Shown: piece after piece, positions 1 through 9,922 of the stretch
Numbering within the stretch: the stretch's first letter is position 1
How the letters are laid out: each line of letters opens with the position of its first letter
Source: Leishmania martiniquensis
Taxonomy: Eukaryota > Euglenozoa > Kinetoplastea > Trypanosomatida > Trypanosomatidae
Length of the DNA: 64,000 bases
Assembly (NCBI RefSeq): GCF_017916325.1
Contig: NC_090139.1
Coordinates: 248,001 to 312,000, forward strand
Reading direction: 5' to 3'
Notes under the pieces: generated by a model
Databases searched by the model: none
The model's input: the letters and a program-made list of their open reading frames with translations, nothing else
Told to the model about the DNA's origin: nothing
Program-made: the position numbers and the translations under genes

Positions 1-78
1 TGTGGCGTCAAGACGGAGATGCACACACACAGACATGCACGCGTGCCTCCCCTCTCGCCCCTTTTCGGAGAGGACGGC

Positions 79-939
79 TTAGAGTTTCAGATCCTTGAAG
101 AGTGCGCTCTGCAGAAGGTGGCCCGTGAGAATAATGCTGACGGCTACGAGGAAGAAGTCGTCCGCGTACGCTGCGACGGTGTACGCTACGGTGGTCAAGG
201 CGCGCAGGGCACCGGCGTACGTGGCGTCGATGACTGACGCGGGCACGCCGGGCTGGGCGACCTGCTGCTGCTGCTGTGCGACGCAATCGATGGCCTCGGG
301 CAGGCTTGTGGGCAAGAGGAGGTAGGTAAACATGGTGACGTGGAGAAGAACAATGCGGAGCCCGATGACGATGGGCAGCAGACGCGCGTGCGTCATGGCA
401 CGCAGTCGCAGCACAAATCGGTCCAGCAGCGACAGTTTCTTCGCGCCGCAGAGGCCGCCGTTGTACCTCTGTAAGAGCAGCACATCATCGACAGAGGGTT
501 TCGAGCCGGCAGCGGGCACGGGGCACATGAGCTCTGCGGGCTGGCGGCACAGCGGGCACCGAAGTTGCCGGTATACCCCGGAGCACTGCCACATCTGCAC
601 GAGACAGTGGGCGCAAAACCGCTCATGACCGCACGGCAGCAACTCAACGAGATGATCAGCGACAGAGAAGCAGACAATGCAGTGCATGTCATCTCGGGAT
701 TCATTTACTGCTGCAGGCGTAGCGCCTTCTACTGCCTCCTGCGACGGAGGTGGACGCCTCGGACGCAAGGAGGCTGCCATGGCCTGCACCTCGGCGTACC
801 TAGGCAACGTTCTCCAGTGAGCCGCGTGGTGCCGCATCCGCCGTGCCTCGAGGCGCGTCAAGACGAGCCGCGCTATCCACAACATGAGCATCATCGACGC
901 CAACGCTGGCACGGCTACCCGCAGAAACTTCATCGCCAT
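79..939 (-). CDS. RNF170: RNF170-like membrane RING E3 ubiquitin ligase
   Basis: Predicted 286-residue membrane E3 ubiquitin ligase. From the chosen ATG it has an N-terminal hydrophobic segment (about 8-28), a C3HC4 RING (C87, C90, C103, H105, C109, C112, C128, C131) and two C-terminal hydrophobic segments (about 188-210 and 244-275). The RING is followed by a QRYNGG stretch, and the last segment carries ADDFF. This order, TM-RING-DUF1232-like TM pair, is that of metazoan RNF170, an ER ligase that in animals acts on IP3 receptors; the trypanosomatid substrate is unknown. The open frame continues upstream to 1320, with ATGs such as 1065, but that part is low in complexity and reads like leader DNA. 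I chose the ATG that places the membrane segment at the N-terminus as in RNF170 (about 258 residues in human). A five-glutamine run from CTG repeats lies in the loop before the last membrane segment. Confidence 0.78.
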   Translation of the reverse strand: MAMKFLRVAVPALASMMLMLWIARLVLTRLEARRMRHHAAHWRTLPRYAEVQAMAASLRPRRPPPSQEAVEGATPAAVNESRDDMHCIVCFSVADHLVELLPCGHERFCAHCLVQMWQCSGVYRQLRCPLCRQPAELMCPVPAAGSKPSVDDVLLLQRYNGGLCGAKKLSLLDRFVLRLRAMTHARLLPIVIGLRIVLLHVTMFTYLLLPTSLPEAIDCVAQQQQQVAQPGVPASVIDATYAGALRALTTVAYTVAAYADDFFLVAVSIILTGHLLQSALFKDLKL

Positions 940-2685
940 CGAGCCGCTGCTCGACACACGCGCGAAAACGTCGCAGTCGACCCGGAACGTGGCCCTCGCT
1001 GCGGGGGACGTGTTGGCGTGCCTCGCCTGCGCACACGGCAGCTCCGATCGCGGACGGTGCTCCATGCCTTGCCCCCGCCCATGCTTGTCCTCTGGGTATG
1101 TGCACATATGCTTATTAGTGGCCAGCTTCCACGAGTGCCGCGACAGAAGAGAGAGAGGGAGGAGGGTGGGGTGAGACTGGGAAGGCGAGCTGGAAGCGAC
1201 CGAGGCAGAGGAAGCCGAACACAACAGACACGAGAAGACGCGACGTATGGACCGCTGAGCGAGGGAGGGGATCGGCTGGAAGCTGACCCGTTGAGGAGAC
1301 ACACGAAGACACACGCACACAGTCGTACGGAGGGCACCAGCAAGGAGAAGTCAACACAAAGGTCAAAGGAAGTCAGGCAACGACGGCGGCGCCAGAGTGG
1401 ATGGGGGAGGGAGGACGTGGGATGGCACGGATATGCCGAAGCGGAAACGCCAATGCGGTGCCGCGTGTGTTGCCTGTGTAATTTGCGTGGCGGCAGCGTA
1501 CGACGCAGGCGCTACCCAACGCCGCGGCAGAGAGGGAGTAGAGGGGAGGAGGAGGGGGTTGGGAAGGTGGCGCTCCTTCCCAACAAGGAGTCCAGCCGTG
1601 GCGCCACGTACTCGTGCAAAGGTCAGCTCTACAGGTTCCGGCGGCTGTGACAGCTTTCCTTTCCCTATGTTAGCTCACCCGTATCACACCAAGGGGCTGA
1701 ATGTATGCTGCAGGTGCCACTCCGAGCACACACAGGAGGGGAAGAGGGCAAGAGTGGTGGTGGGTGAGTGGGTGGGGGGCACGGTGGACGAACAGTACGG
1801 TCAGAAGACAACCGAAGCAGAGCAAGAGGCACATGTAAAGGGTGAAGCGGTAAAATTATAGCGAGGGAGTGGTGCGTGCAGGCGACTGTTTACGCTGAAG
1901 GCCTGTGGAGCAATAGTGACGGAGGCGGCGATACACAGACACAGAGGATAGGCGCGCAGCGAGGCACAGAGGCACACACCAACAGGGAGGAAGAGGGGTG
2001 GGGCGAGACACGTGGTGTGTGTGTGCTCTGGGGAGGGGAGGGGAAAAGGAAACACAAAGAGGAAAGTAAGTGTATACAGAGTCCACTTGGGCGGGGTAAA
2101 GGGGAGACACAAAAAGGAAGACAGCGGCGTCTTCGGGAGGCGTCCACGCCACCGAAGGCGATGGCGGATACGCCTACTCCTTCGCAGCAGAGAGGGGCGG
2201 AGCAGGGAGAAGGGAGTGAGAGACCGAGGCGGGTACTAGATGACGGCAGCGTTCCCATCCACTAACGCCACGATGCCCGCGACCGGCAACGAAAGGGAAA
2301 GGGAAAGGGAGGCAGAAAAAAAGGCGGTGAGTGAAGCGGAGATTCGACCGTAAATAAGATGTGATGTGTGATGTGATGTGTGTGCTGGTGGAACCACCAG
2401 CAGTAGAGAGGGAGAGGAGAGACGGAGGCGGGCGAGGGAGAGGGAGAGGGAGAGGGAGAGAGAGAGATGAAGCACTGAACGGGGACATGGGTCGGCTAGT
2501 GGGTCATGGCTGTGCGGGCGCCCCTATTCGGGTGTCCGCGAAGGCGCTAGCGAGCGGGCAGCGACAGCGCTGTCGTTCGCACCAACGCGCCATCGAGAAC
2601 AACCTCCACGGCGACGACGGCCCTCAATCTCAAATCAACCAGTCAGTGAATGATGACGACACCACCAGGCATATCGCTTCACGCA
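940..2685. other. Intergenic/UTR region between the RING ligase and the FHA-kinase
   Basis: No convincing gene on either strand. It holds purine-rich plus-strand runs (pyrimidine tracts in the transcript), a (GGGAGA)n run near 2434-2466, GGGAAA repeats near 2290-2310, a GTGAT-rich stretch near 2361-2381 and an inverted repeat at 2383-2402. It should contain the 3' UTR of the kinase locus and the 5' leader of the RING gene. Confidence 0.6.
2383..2402 (-). repeat. Short perfect-stem inverted repeat (possible UTR hairpin)
   Basis: Nine bases on each side are complementary (TGCTGGTGG against CCACCAGCA) around a two-base centre, which would fold as an eight-pair stem with a four-base loop in RNA. 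It lies about 290 bases downstream of the kinase stop in the transcribed direction. A role as a 3' UTR element is inference. Confidence 0.5.
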
Positions 2686-5600
2686 TCACATGCACTCGCG
2701 CAACCACGGATGCCGCAGCGCCTCGTAAGCCGTCAGGCGCCGTGACGGGTGCTTCTCCAGGAGCCCGCGAAGGAAGGAGGAGCCGAGCGCCGAGATGGGC
2801 GGTAGCGGCACATCCGCGACGTGCCCATCCGGTCCTCTCACGCAACCGACGGGCACATCTGCCTCTGCACAAGCCGTAGCGGCTTCCGTGGAGACGTACA
2901 CGAGGCGATCAAGGTCCACCTCCAGCCCGCCCGACGCACACAGGTCCGCGTAGGTGGTGAGTGACACGCAGAGCTGTTCCACGGTGGAGTCGAAGAGGGT
3001 GCTAGCTGACGAGGCGTTGCGGTTGCCAACGCTACCCTCCGCCTCGGTACGCTTCTGCTCCGCACGCTGCACACACGCCGCCACCGCTTCGACGTGTCGA
3101 TGCCACTGCCGCGTGTGCTCCGAGGAGGCGGAAGGCGTAGCTGACGTCTCGGTGTGTTCTTGGAGCAGCGTGACGCGCACCGACTCGACGACGGATAGCG
3201 GAGGTAACCGCACGTCAGCAGGAGTAGGGCGAGCGGCGGCACTGCGGAGCGGCCGCGACGATGACAGCGGCGCCGTGCTGCCGGGAAAGTCGGCGGCACT
3301 GCTTGGCAGCCGCGGCGATGCCGCCGGCACCGCAGGGGGGCGTCATAGTCCACCACCGGTGGCCCATGTGGCCGCCGCGGATGCGCCCGTGACGGGAACG
3401 GCGCCCGCCCCGTCAGCAGCGCGTACGCAATGACGCCGACCGAGTACATGTCGACGGCTGCGCTGTACCCCACCTTGTCTGGGCGTAGGGTCGGGTCGGT
3501 GACCTCAGGGGCCGCGTAGATGGGAGTGCCGCAGCTTGTCGTTGCGTCGTTGCGGGAGTAGATGAGTTTCACGCGCTCAGGCATCGCTTCCGTAGCAGCA
3601 GCGACCCCGACGTCAGTGTCCTGTGAGGCCATCTCAGGGAAGCCGTGCAGAGTCCCCACGGACTCGAACGGATGCGTCTGCAGCTGGTCCAGCACTCGCG
3701 AGAGACCAAAATCTGTGATCTTGACGACGGGCCACAAGTGCCGCGGCACATGCACCGTGTGAAGCACTGACAGTGGATTTGTGAACTCCACTGCGCCGCT
3801 GCCATCCTCGCACACATGGGTGACAAATGCGGCCGACGTGCACGCGCCACTCGCGCGGCGCTGCTGAGCGTAGGCGCGGAGCTGATGGACGAGCATCTGC
3901 AGCTGCAGTGCGTTCAGCGCGTAGCGGTCGAAGGGGCGGTGCAGCATCAAGTTCTCGAGCTTCAAGTCACGGTGGATGATGCCCATCGTATGCAGGTGCA
4001 GCACTGCCTCAACAACTTGAGCGATGAGTATCTTTACAAGGAACTCCGGCAGCGGGCCGCCCACGGAGATGAGTTCGACGTCCTCATCGTCGCCAGCCGT
4101 GGCAGCTGCCACCGCTGCCTTGGTCGAGTCACTTTTGCGGCGGCTGCGCCGTTGCACCCCGGCGTTGCAATGGCTGCTCGCGCAAGGCTCGCTCCTGTGG
4201 GCACCTGCTTCTCCCCCGCGCTGACGTCGGCTGTAGGCCTGTAGCAGGTCCCACACCTCCCCTCCTGTCGCCTGCTCCATCACCAACGCCAGGTGGTCTG
4301 GCTGGTCAAAGACCTCGTACAGCGCGGTGACGTTGGGGTGACGCACAGCGAGGAGAATGCTGATCTCACACTGCTGACGGCGGCGGTGCTGCAGCTCTCG
4401 TTCATATGTGCGACGGAGTGCCTCCGGGAGGCATCGGATCAGCTCGCGCCGACGTTGCTCACGAGATTGCCGCGATGACAGTGGCTGAGCGTCCTCGCTG
4501 CTGTTCGATGCACGCCCGTCTAGTGGCTTGTGCGCCGGCTTCCGTAACGCGCTGAGCGAGGAGAACGGCGCCGGTGCAGTGGGCACGGAGTCGATGAGCT
4601 GAAGGCTGGTGAGCGCACCTGCTGTCTACTCCTCTCGCCTCTGCGCGGCGAGATCGCCGGGCTGCGTTTCCAAGAGCAACAGCTGCCTAATCACGGCGGC
4701 CTCTACGGACGACATTGACTTTTCCACCGCCTCCGCAGTTCCGGCGGTGGCGGCGGCGGCGGCATTGCGACTGCAAGGCACCGATATACCACCACCTGCA
4801 CCCCGTTCGCCTTAGGCTGCTGCTGCTGCTGCAGCTGCCCAAGGGCTTCCACCAACATCCGCTGCTTTCGGATGACCTTGACGGCGAACACTTGTGGTGC
4901 GGCATCCACCGTGCTTCCTTCCGCCTTCACTGCTGTCGACGAGGCCGCCGATGCGGACGCGCGCCGCACCCTGGCCGGCGCCACTTGCTCCCTCCACCGT
5001 ATGTAGGCGTCCCGTAGCTGAGCCGCCTCCGAGGGATTCGCCATCCACGCACCCGCGCCAGCGCTGCTAAAGGCGTACTCCCAACCCGTGTGCACGCCTG
5101 CCGAGACGCTATCGCCAGTGTGAGGGAAGAACACCGACGACGATGAGGCGGGCGCGTCGGCGCGCAGGGAGGCACGGTACACGGTGCCGAACGTGCCCTT
5201 GCCCAGCGGATGTGCACGATCAAGGGAGTAGTACTCGTCAACGCTGTGGCCGTACATGCGCCGCACCTGCGCCTCGATGTTCCACTGCGCTCTACACAGC
5301 AGTGCGCGCCGTCGCGCGGCCGCTTGTAGTGCTTCGCGCTGCTGCCCCTCCCCCTCCGCAGCCTTCTCCATCACCGCGGTGTCCTCATCGTTGCCTCGCA
5401 TCGTCTTCAGCTGAGCCGCCTGCTCTGCTACCCAACGCACAAATGCGTCCGCGGAGAGGAACACAAACGCAACGTTGTAATCCGTTGTGTGCCGTGGGCC
5501 GGCATTGATGAGCTCCACTGCGTCGCCGTCGCGCAGGCTCACCTGGCGTCCCTTGCCCACGTGGCGACCATTGACTAGGCACCCGTTGGTGCTGTAGTCG

Positions 5601-6247
5601 GACAGCACGATGTGGGCCTTGCCCGATGGGCACTGCTGTAGCTGCTCGGCGACGGCGGTTTCGCTCGCTGCGCCGCCACGAAGACGATCACTTCCCCACT
5701 GGCAAGCGATGGTGCAGTGAACACTGCTGACACACGGATTCGTTGCGAAGACGATGTCGTTGCTGGCGAGGCGACCGAGGCTGACAGCGCCGTTGTTGCT
5801 GCGAGTGCTGCACAGGGGCAGGAGAAGGCGAGTTGATGGGGTGTGGGACTTGTCTCCCCCAGGCTCCGACGAGCCCGCCCGACTATTCTCAGGGGACTCT
5901 GCGGAGGCTGCTGCGCAGGGTCGCTTGCTGCCACTGTGAGAGCCCGCTGGAAAGTAAACCTGCCGCAGAGCTGGTGGAACACGCCGCCTCAACCAGTGCT
6001 CTCCCGCGCTGCGCATGGACGACGGACTGGCCGACTTCTTCACTGAGCCTTTCCACGGCACGTCTGCCCCTGCCACAGCGCAACGGCAACACTGCAGGTG
6101 TGCTAACAGCCCGTTCTTCCTCGATGGCGGGTTGCGCGCGACGAGCACGCCCCAGACGCCGTACAGACCCTCTCGGCGCTGCTTCTTGTGTGCAGGCGGC
6201 ACAGTGCTGTTAATGGTGTCGCTGCGCTCGTGCGCCGGTGTGTCCAT
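2686..6247 (-). pseudogene. FHA-domain serine/threonine kinase (Chk2/Rad53-like), frame broken
   Basis: One kinase gene spread over three frames. Segment A (ATG at 6247, stop at 4703) has an FHA domain (GRLASNDIV, SSVHCTI, DYSTNG, then VNG), the glycine loop GKGTFGTVYRA and the beta-3 lysine in VFAVKVI. Segment B, in another frame, gives the alpha-C/beta-4 region (CEISILLAVRHPN), HRDLKLEN, DFGLSRV and CGTPIYAAPEV, ending in that frame at 2838. Segment C, in the third frame to 2686, gives the C-terminal helix region (LLEKHPSRRLTAYEALRHPW). Each piece is needed for one kinase fold. The shift from A to B must fall between 4703 and 4811, because frame B has TAA at 4812-4814 and frame A stops at 4703. 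An in-frame TAG at 4626-4628 interrupts B. The shift from B to C fits one missing base in the six-G run at 3335-3340. FHA plus CAMK-type kinase is the Chk2/Rad53/Dun1 layout, for DNA-damage checkpoint signalling. It may be a true pseudogene or a consensus-sequence error. Confidence 0.8.
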
Positions 6248-6253
6248 AGACAG

Positions 6254-6312
6254 CTGATTTGGTGAAAAGAGGTGGCGGTGCCCAGAAAGAGAGAGCGAGC
6301 AAGCGAGGTAAA
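6254..6312 (-). promoter_or_regulatory. Candidate trans-splice acceptor and pyrimidine tract for the FHA-kinase
   Basis: On the minus strand a pyrimidine-rich run (about 6283-6312) is followed by a second short tract and then AG at 6254-6255, six bases before the ATG at 6247. If used, the mRNA would have almost no leader apart from the spliced leader. This supports 6247 as the intended start. Confidence 0.4.
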
Positions 6313-6886
6313 GCTGACGTTACGGGTGTGAGCGGACATGACCGCAGACCTTCAGGGGGGAGGAGGAGGAGGAGTTGGGGGCGGGTGAGGGACTTGGTTG
6401 AAAGGTGAGGCAGACATCAAGCACACACGCCCGCGGGTGTGCGTGAGCGTGTGCGTATGGGTGCTGCTTGGCATGGGGTAGAGTGGTGGTGGTGGTGGTG
6501 GTCATCCGACCACTATCAAGGTGCAGCACATCAGCAGACGCCCCCGAACACACACACACACACATACACATCACAGCACATCTGTGTGTGTGTGCGCGTG
6601 TGTGAAGGACTCTGCCCACCGCGTCCGTGACGGCATGAGGCATAGAAAGCTGTGGGGGGGGTACTGAAGGAAGCGATGAAGCAGCTAGAGCACATGGGAA
6701 GAGAAGGGCAGAGGATGGGACTAGGGGACACACCGCATCAATGGTGGCTGGTGGCGACGGTGTACACGAAGGTCAGGGAGGGCGTGGGGTGGGGACGTCG
6801 AGGCATGTGCGTGCCGGCAGCTTTGGCGCTCTGTTGCTGCGCCGTCCGATGCGTGATTTCATGTCAGGGTGCTGTGCCTGCGGAGG
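6313..6886. other. Intergenic region with GGT and CA/TG repeats
   Basis: No gene recognised. It holds a (GTG)n run at 6482-6502, CA/TG alternation near 6550-6602 and several plus-strand G runs. The first CHCHD2-like duplicated block begins near 6865 and covers the last 22 bases. Confidence 0.55.
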
Positions 6887-7354
6887 CTACATTGGGTGCT
6901 CTCTCTGGCACTGGGTAAAGTAATCCCACGCCCACCTGCAGCTGTCGGCCGACTCGGGGTTCGCCTCAAGGCACTTGGAGTAGCCCATAAGTTGCGGCGT
7001 GCAGGCGTGCCCCTCCTGCTGCGCGGCCTGCGCCAGCTGCTGCGCCTCCGCCGGCTGCGTCGGCGCCTGGTTGTTGTGGCCGTAGAGGTAGTTGCTGATG
7101 CCGTGGCCCAGCACGCTGCCACCGGCCACGGCCGCCATCGTGCCGAGGATGCCGCTGCCGCCACCGCCGGCCATCGGGCGCTGCACGTAGATGTTTGTCA
7201 CGCCGTTCGGCTGCTGCGGGTGCGCCTGCGCGTGCGTGTGCGGTGTCGACTGATGGAGCGGCTCCGCCTTCTTTGGCTGCGGCGGTGGCGGTGGGGCTGC
7301 GGAGCTGCGGCTGCTGCCACCGCTCGTACGAGGAGCTGCACGGGAGCGAGCCAT
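6887..7354 (-). CDS. CHCHD2/CHCHD10/Mix17-like twin CX9C protein, copy A
   Basis: A 155-residue protein starting MARSRAAPRTSGG. The N-terminal third is rich in Pro, Ser and Arg, as in mitochondrial CHCHD2 relatives. A central glycine/alanine-rich hydrophobic stretch (SGILGTMAAVAGGSVLGHGI) follows. The C-terminus is a CHCH domain with two CX9C motifs: C-TPQLMGYSK-C and C-RWAWDYFTQ-C. Family proteins enter the mitochondrial intermembrane space through the Mia40/Erv1 relay and affect cristae organisation and respiratory-chain stability. Note that trypanosomatids appear to lack a canonical Mia40, so the import route here is not settled. The frame extends to 7420 but the extra N-terminal part has no ATG before this one. 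The translated product is identical to copy B at 8331-8798. Confidence 0.87.
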   Translation of the reverse strand: MARSRAAPRTSGGSSRSSAAPPPPPQPKKAEPLHQSTPHTHAQAHPQQPNGVTNIYVQRPMAGGGGSGILGTMAAVAGGSVLGHGISNYLYGHNNQAPTQPAEAQQLAQAAQQEGHACTPQLMGYSKCLEANPESADSCRWAWDYFTQCQREHPM

Positions 7355-7419
7355 TAGGTGAAGGGAAGCGGGTGAAGGATGGAGAGTGGTAAACGAAGTG
7401 AATGAGATGAATGCGAGCA

Positions 7420-7453
7420 CTGATGCGTACGTGTGTGTGCGTGGGGGGGGGGG
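7420..7453 (-). promoter_or_regulatory. Candidate trans-splice acceptor for CHCHD2-like copy A
   Basis: The minus strand reads an 11-C run, then ACGCACACACAC, then the first AG at 7420-7421, about 65 bases before the ATG. The same element is inside the duplicated block, so copy B has it too at 8864-8894, with a shorter C run of 8. Confidence 0.35.
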
Positions 7454-7471
7454 TCAACGAGGGAGGGCGGG

Positions 7472-8308
7472 GGGACGCGAGAGAGCCGTTAACGAGCTCA
7501 TGAAGGGGTGAGCTCGACGGCGAGAGGCCGTCAGAGGCCTCAAGGGACAGAAAGAGAGAGTGGGGAGGGGGGGCAGCGAAAAAAAAGAGCTAAGCCTTGC
7601 GACACGCCGGAGGGCGATGCCAACGTTGCACGCCCCCTCCCCCCGCTTCCTCCTCCTATACAGGGGGTGGGTGGGTGGCTCCACACCCTTCGATTTCGTC
7701 CTCGATGGAGGAAAGATGGGGGGGAGGGGAGGCCACCTGCGCTCTGCTGCGGCGCATGTTTCTCATTCTCTTCCATTGCTTTCCTCCAAAACGGAAGACG
7801 CTCAGTGGAGCTGGAGATGAGGAGATCGTAGAAAAACGGGCGAGGCGAACCGAGAAGCGCCCCTCCGCCCCATCACCGACCTACACATCACACTCCTCAC
7901 ACGGAAGAAAGGGCCACAACCGCCACATATACGCGTGAGTCCTGTGCCTGCCTGTGATCTGTGGGCTGTTGAGCTAATGGACGACGCACACCTCTTTCAC
8001 GAAAATCGTCAATAGGAAAAATAAGATGGGAAAGGACAACGGGGCGGAGGGGAGGGGGGGAAGGGGGACAACGCCACATCCGCTCCTGTCATGCTCTGTC
8101 TCTGTGCGTGGGGTGCGGCACGCAGTGAAGCGTGCGCCTTTGCTGCTCGTGACAATGCGAGTGCGTGTGATGTGTGCTGGCGCTTTAGTTGCCTTTTATA
8201 GAGCCACTGTGAGGAAGCTGAAACACACACATCACACAGTCCAATAGACAGGGGATGCCTCCGCCCCTCTTATACACACGGATGGGGTTGATCCTAGTGG
8301 CTTAGCCG
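7472..8308. other. Intergenic spacer between the two CHCHD2-like copies
   Basis: About 840 bases with no gene recognised. It is unlike the flank of either copy. Purine runs on the plus strand (near 7548-7590 and 8041-8066) would be pyrimidine tracts in the transcript. It must serve as 3' UTR of copy B and intergenic region before copy A. Confidence 0.55.
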
Positions 8309-8330
8309 CAGGGTGCTGTGCCTGCGGAGG

Positions 8331-8798
8331 CTACATTGGGTGCTCTCTCTGGCACTGGGTAAAGTAATCCCACGCCCACCTGCAGCTGTCGGCCGACTCG
8401 GGGTTCGCCTCAAGGCACTTGGAGTAGCCCATAAGTTGCGGCGTGCAGGCGTGCCCCTCCTGCTGCGCGGCCTGCGCCAGCTGCTGCGCCTCCGCCGGCT
8501 GCGTCGGCGCCTGGTTGTTGTGGCCGTAGAGGTAGTTGCTGATGCCGTGGCCCAGCACGCTGCCACCGGCCACGGCCGCCATCGTGCCGAGGATGCCGCT
8601 GCCGCCACCGCCGGCCATCGGGCGCTGCACGTAGATGTTTGTCACGCCGTTCGGCTGCTGCGGGTGCGCCTGCGCGTGCGTGTGCGGTGTCGACTGATGG
8701 AGCGGCTCCGCCTTCTTTGGCTGCGGCGGTGGCGGTGGGGCTGCGGAGCTGCGGCTGCTGCCACCGCTCGTACGAGGAGCTGCACGGGAGCGAGCCAT
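8331..8798 (-). CDS. CHCHD2/CHCHD10/Mix17-like twin CX9C protein, copy B
   Basis: Same 155-residue product as copy A: Pro/Ser/Arg-rich N-terminus, central Gly/Ala-rich segment, and a CHCH domain with two CX9C motifs near the C-terminus. It is upstream of copy A in the transcript. The coding sequence, the short 3' flank and the presumed splice acceptor are shared with copy A. The remaining UTR and spacer DNA are different, so the two mRNAs should differ in their 3' UTRs. Function is expected in the mitochondrial intermembrane space, from family knowledge. Confidence 0.87.
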   Translation of the reverse strand: MARSRAAPRTSGGSSRSSAAPPPPPQPKKAEPLHQSTPHTHAQAHPQQPNGVTNIYVQRPMAGGGGSGILGTMAAVAGGSVLGHGISNYLYGHNNQAPTQPAEAQQLAQAAQQEGHACTPQLMGYSKCLEANPESADSCRWAWDYFTQCQREHPM

Positions 8799-8863
8799 TA
8801 GGTGAAGGGAAGCGGGTGAAGGATGGAGAGTGGTAAACGAAGTGAATGAGATGAATGCGAGCA

Positions 8864-8894
8864 CTGATGCGTACGTGTGTGTGCGTGGGGGGGG
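8864..8894 (-). promoter_or_regulatory. Candidate trans-splice acceptor for CHCHD2-like copy B
   Basis: Minus-strand pyrimidine run (eight C, then ACGCACACACAC) followed by AG at 8864-8865, at the same place relative to the ATG as in copy A. Confidence 0.35.
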
Positions 8895-8912
8895 TCAACG
8901 AGGGAGGGCGGG

Positions 8913-9922
8913 TGGTGGTCGCGGTGACGCGTGAGATGCGGCGTGTATAAACGCGCAGTACCAGCGAAGAGGAGGACAGAAAGAGAGAGGGGGGGTGAGA
9001 GGTTGCCTTGTCCGCTACACAGCACACTGGACAACGAGTGGTTCGAGATGGGGGATGCTGCTTGGACGAGCGAGCGAGCGAGAGAGAGAGGGGCACCAAA
9101 CGTATATATATATATAGAGTAGAGGGGTGGGGGGAGGTTCAAGAGGAGGAATTCGCTGGATGTTGGCTGTGTGCGCGCGCACAGATTGCTCTCACACCGC
9201 ACGCAGGGACACGCTTCTGGAGCTTCTAGTGGGCGCCCGTACGCCCCGAACACCCACATCGCTACAGAGGACGCCACCTCTCCTTCCTCGAACGCTCCCC
9301 ACCGCGGGCCCGGCGCTTCGTCATATTTCGTGCGCTTACCCTCCCTGCCTCCCTCCTCCCCCCTCCCTCCCCTCCCGTCGGCTGCAGTTGCGCTCGTGTG
9401 TCGCTTCTCTTGGATTCGCCGTACCAAAAAAAAAGAGCGCCACCCCACTCAGCTTATCGCTCACCCGTCGCCTTCACTCCGATGCGCATGGCCGCCCACC
9501 AGAAGAGAACAAAAAGGGTGCGAGTGGCCCAACACAATGCACCGAAAGCACGCACATCAGTACGCCGACACGCACACGACACAGAATCTAAGATGGCCGC
9601 TCCCCCCCCATTTCCCCCCTATTCCCCCGCAATCACACGCTCAGCTCGAGGCCGAGTAAGAAGCGACAAGAAGAAGGGGGGGGAGGCGGGCAAGAGAGAG
9701 AGGGAGAGAGAGGGGGGGGGACAGCGGCATCGAAGCTGAAGAGGGGAATGCGCAATGGGAATGGAGCGCGTACGGTGACGGGGCCGACACAATCAAACAT
9801 GTAAGTGCAGGCAGGAAGGAGAGGGTGGCGGTGGTGCATCAGACCGCGTGTCTACACGCCCCTGCTTCTTCATCTCCTGACACACACACACACACACAGA
9901 CGAGGTGTCATGATTGTGACCT
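8913..9922. other. Intergenic region upstream of CHCHD2-like copy B
   Basis: No gene recognised. It contains GCGA/GA repeats running into a (TA)n island near 9103-9116, plus-strand T/C-rich DNA near 9340-9380, several G and A homopolymers, and (CA)n at 9880-9898 just past the stop of Ubc13. Confidence 0.55.

Larger units (their letters stand above)
6865..7471 (-). repeat. CHCHD2-like duplicated block, copy A
   Basis: Matches 8309-8912 base for base as far as I can read, apart from a G run of 11 here against 8 in the other copy. It covers the whole coding sequence, 22 bases of 3' flank and about 117 bases of 5' flank. Outside these limits the sequences are unrelated. Confidence 0.85.
8309..8912 (-). 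repeat. CHCHD2-like duplicated block, copy B
   Basis: Second copy of the roughly 605-base block at 6865-7471, in direct orientation, offset 1444 bases. The only difference I see is the G run at 8887-8894, which is three bases shorter. Confidence 0.85.

Noticed and set aside
565..1650. A 361-codon open frame on the plus strand
   Set aside because: It is antisense to the RING gene and its leader, has no family motif and a composition of Arg, Ala and Gly expected from the reverse of GC-rich coding DNA.
2838..6247. Reading the kinase as two neighbouring genes: an FHA protein and a separate kinase
   Set aside because: The glycine loop and beta-3 lysine are in the first piece and HRD/DFG/APE in the second. 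Neither makes a complete kinase, and no intergenic DNA, pyrimidine tract or start ATG lies between them. The second frame begins with a GTG, not an ATG.
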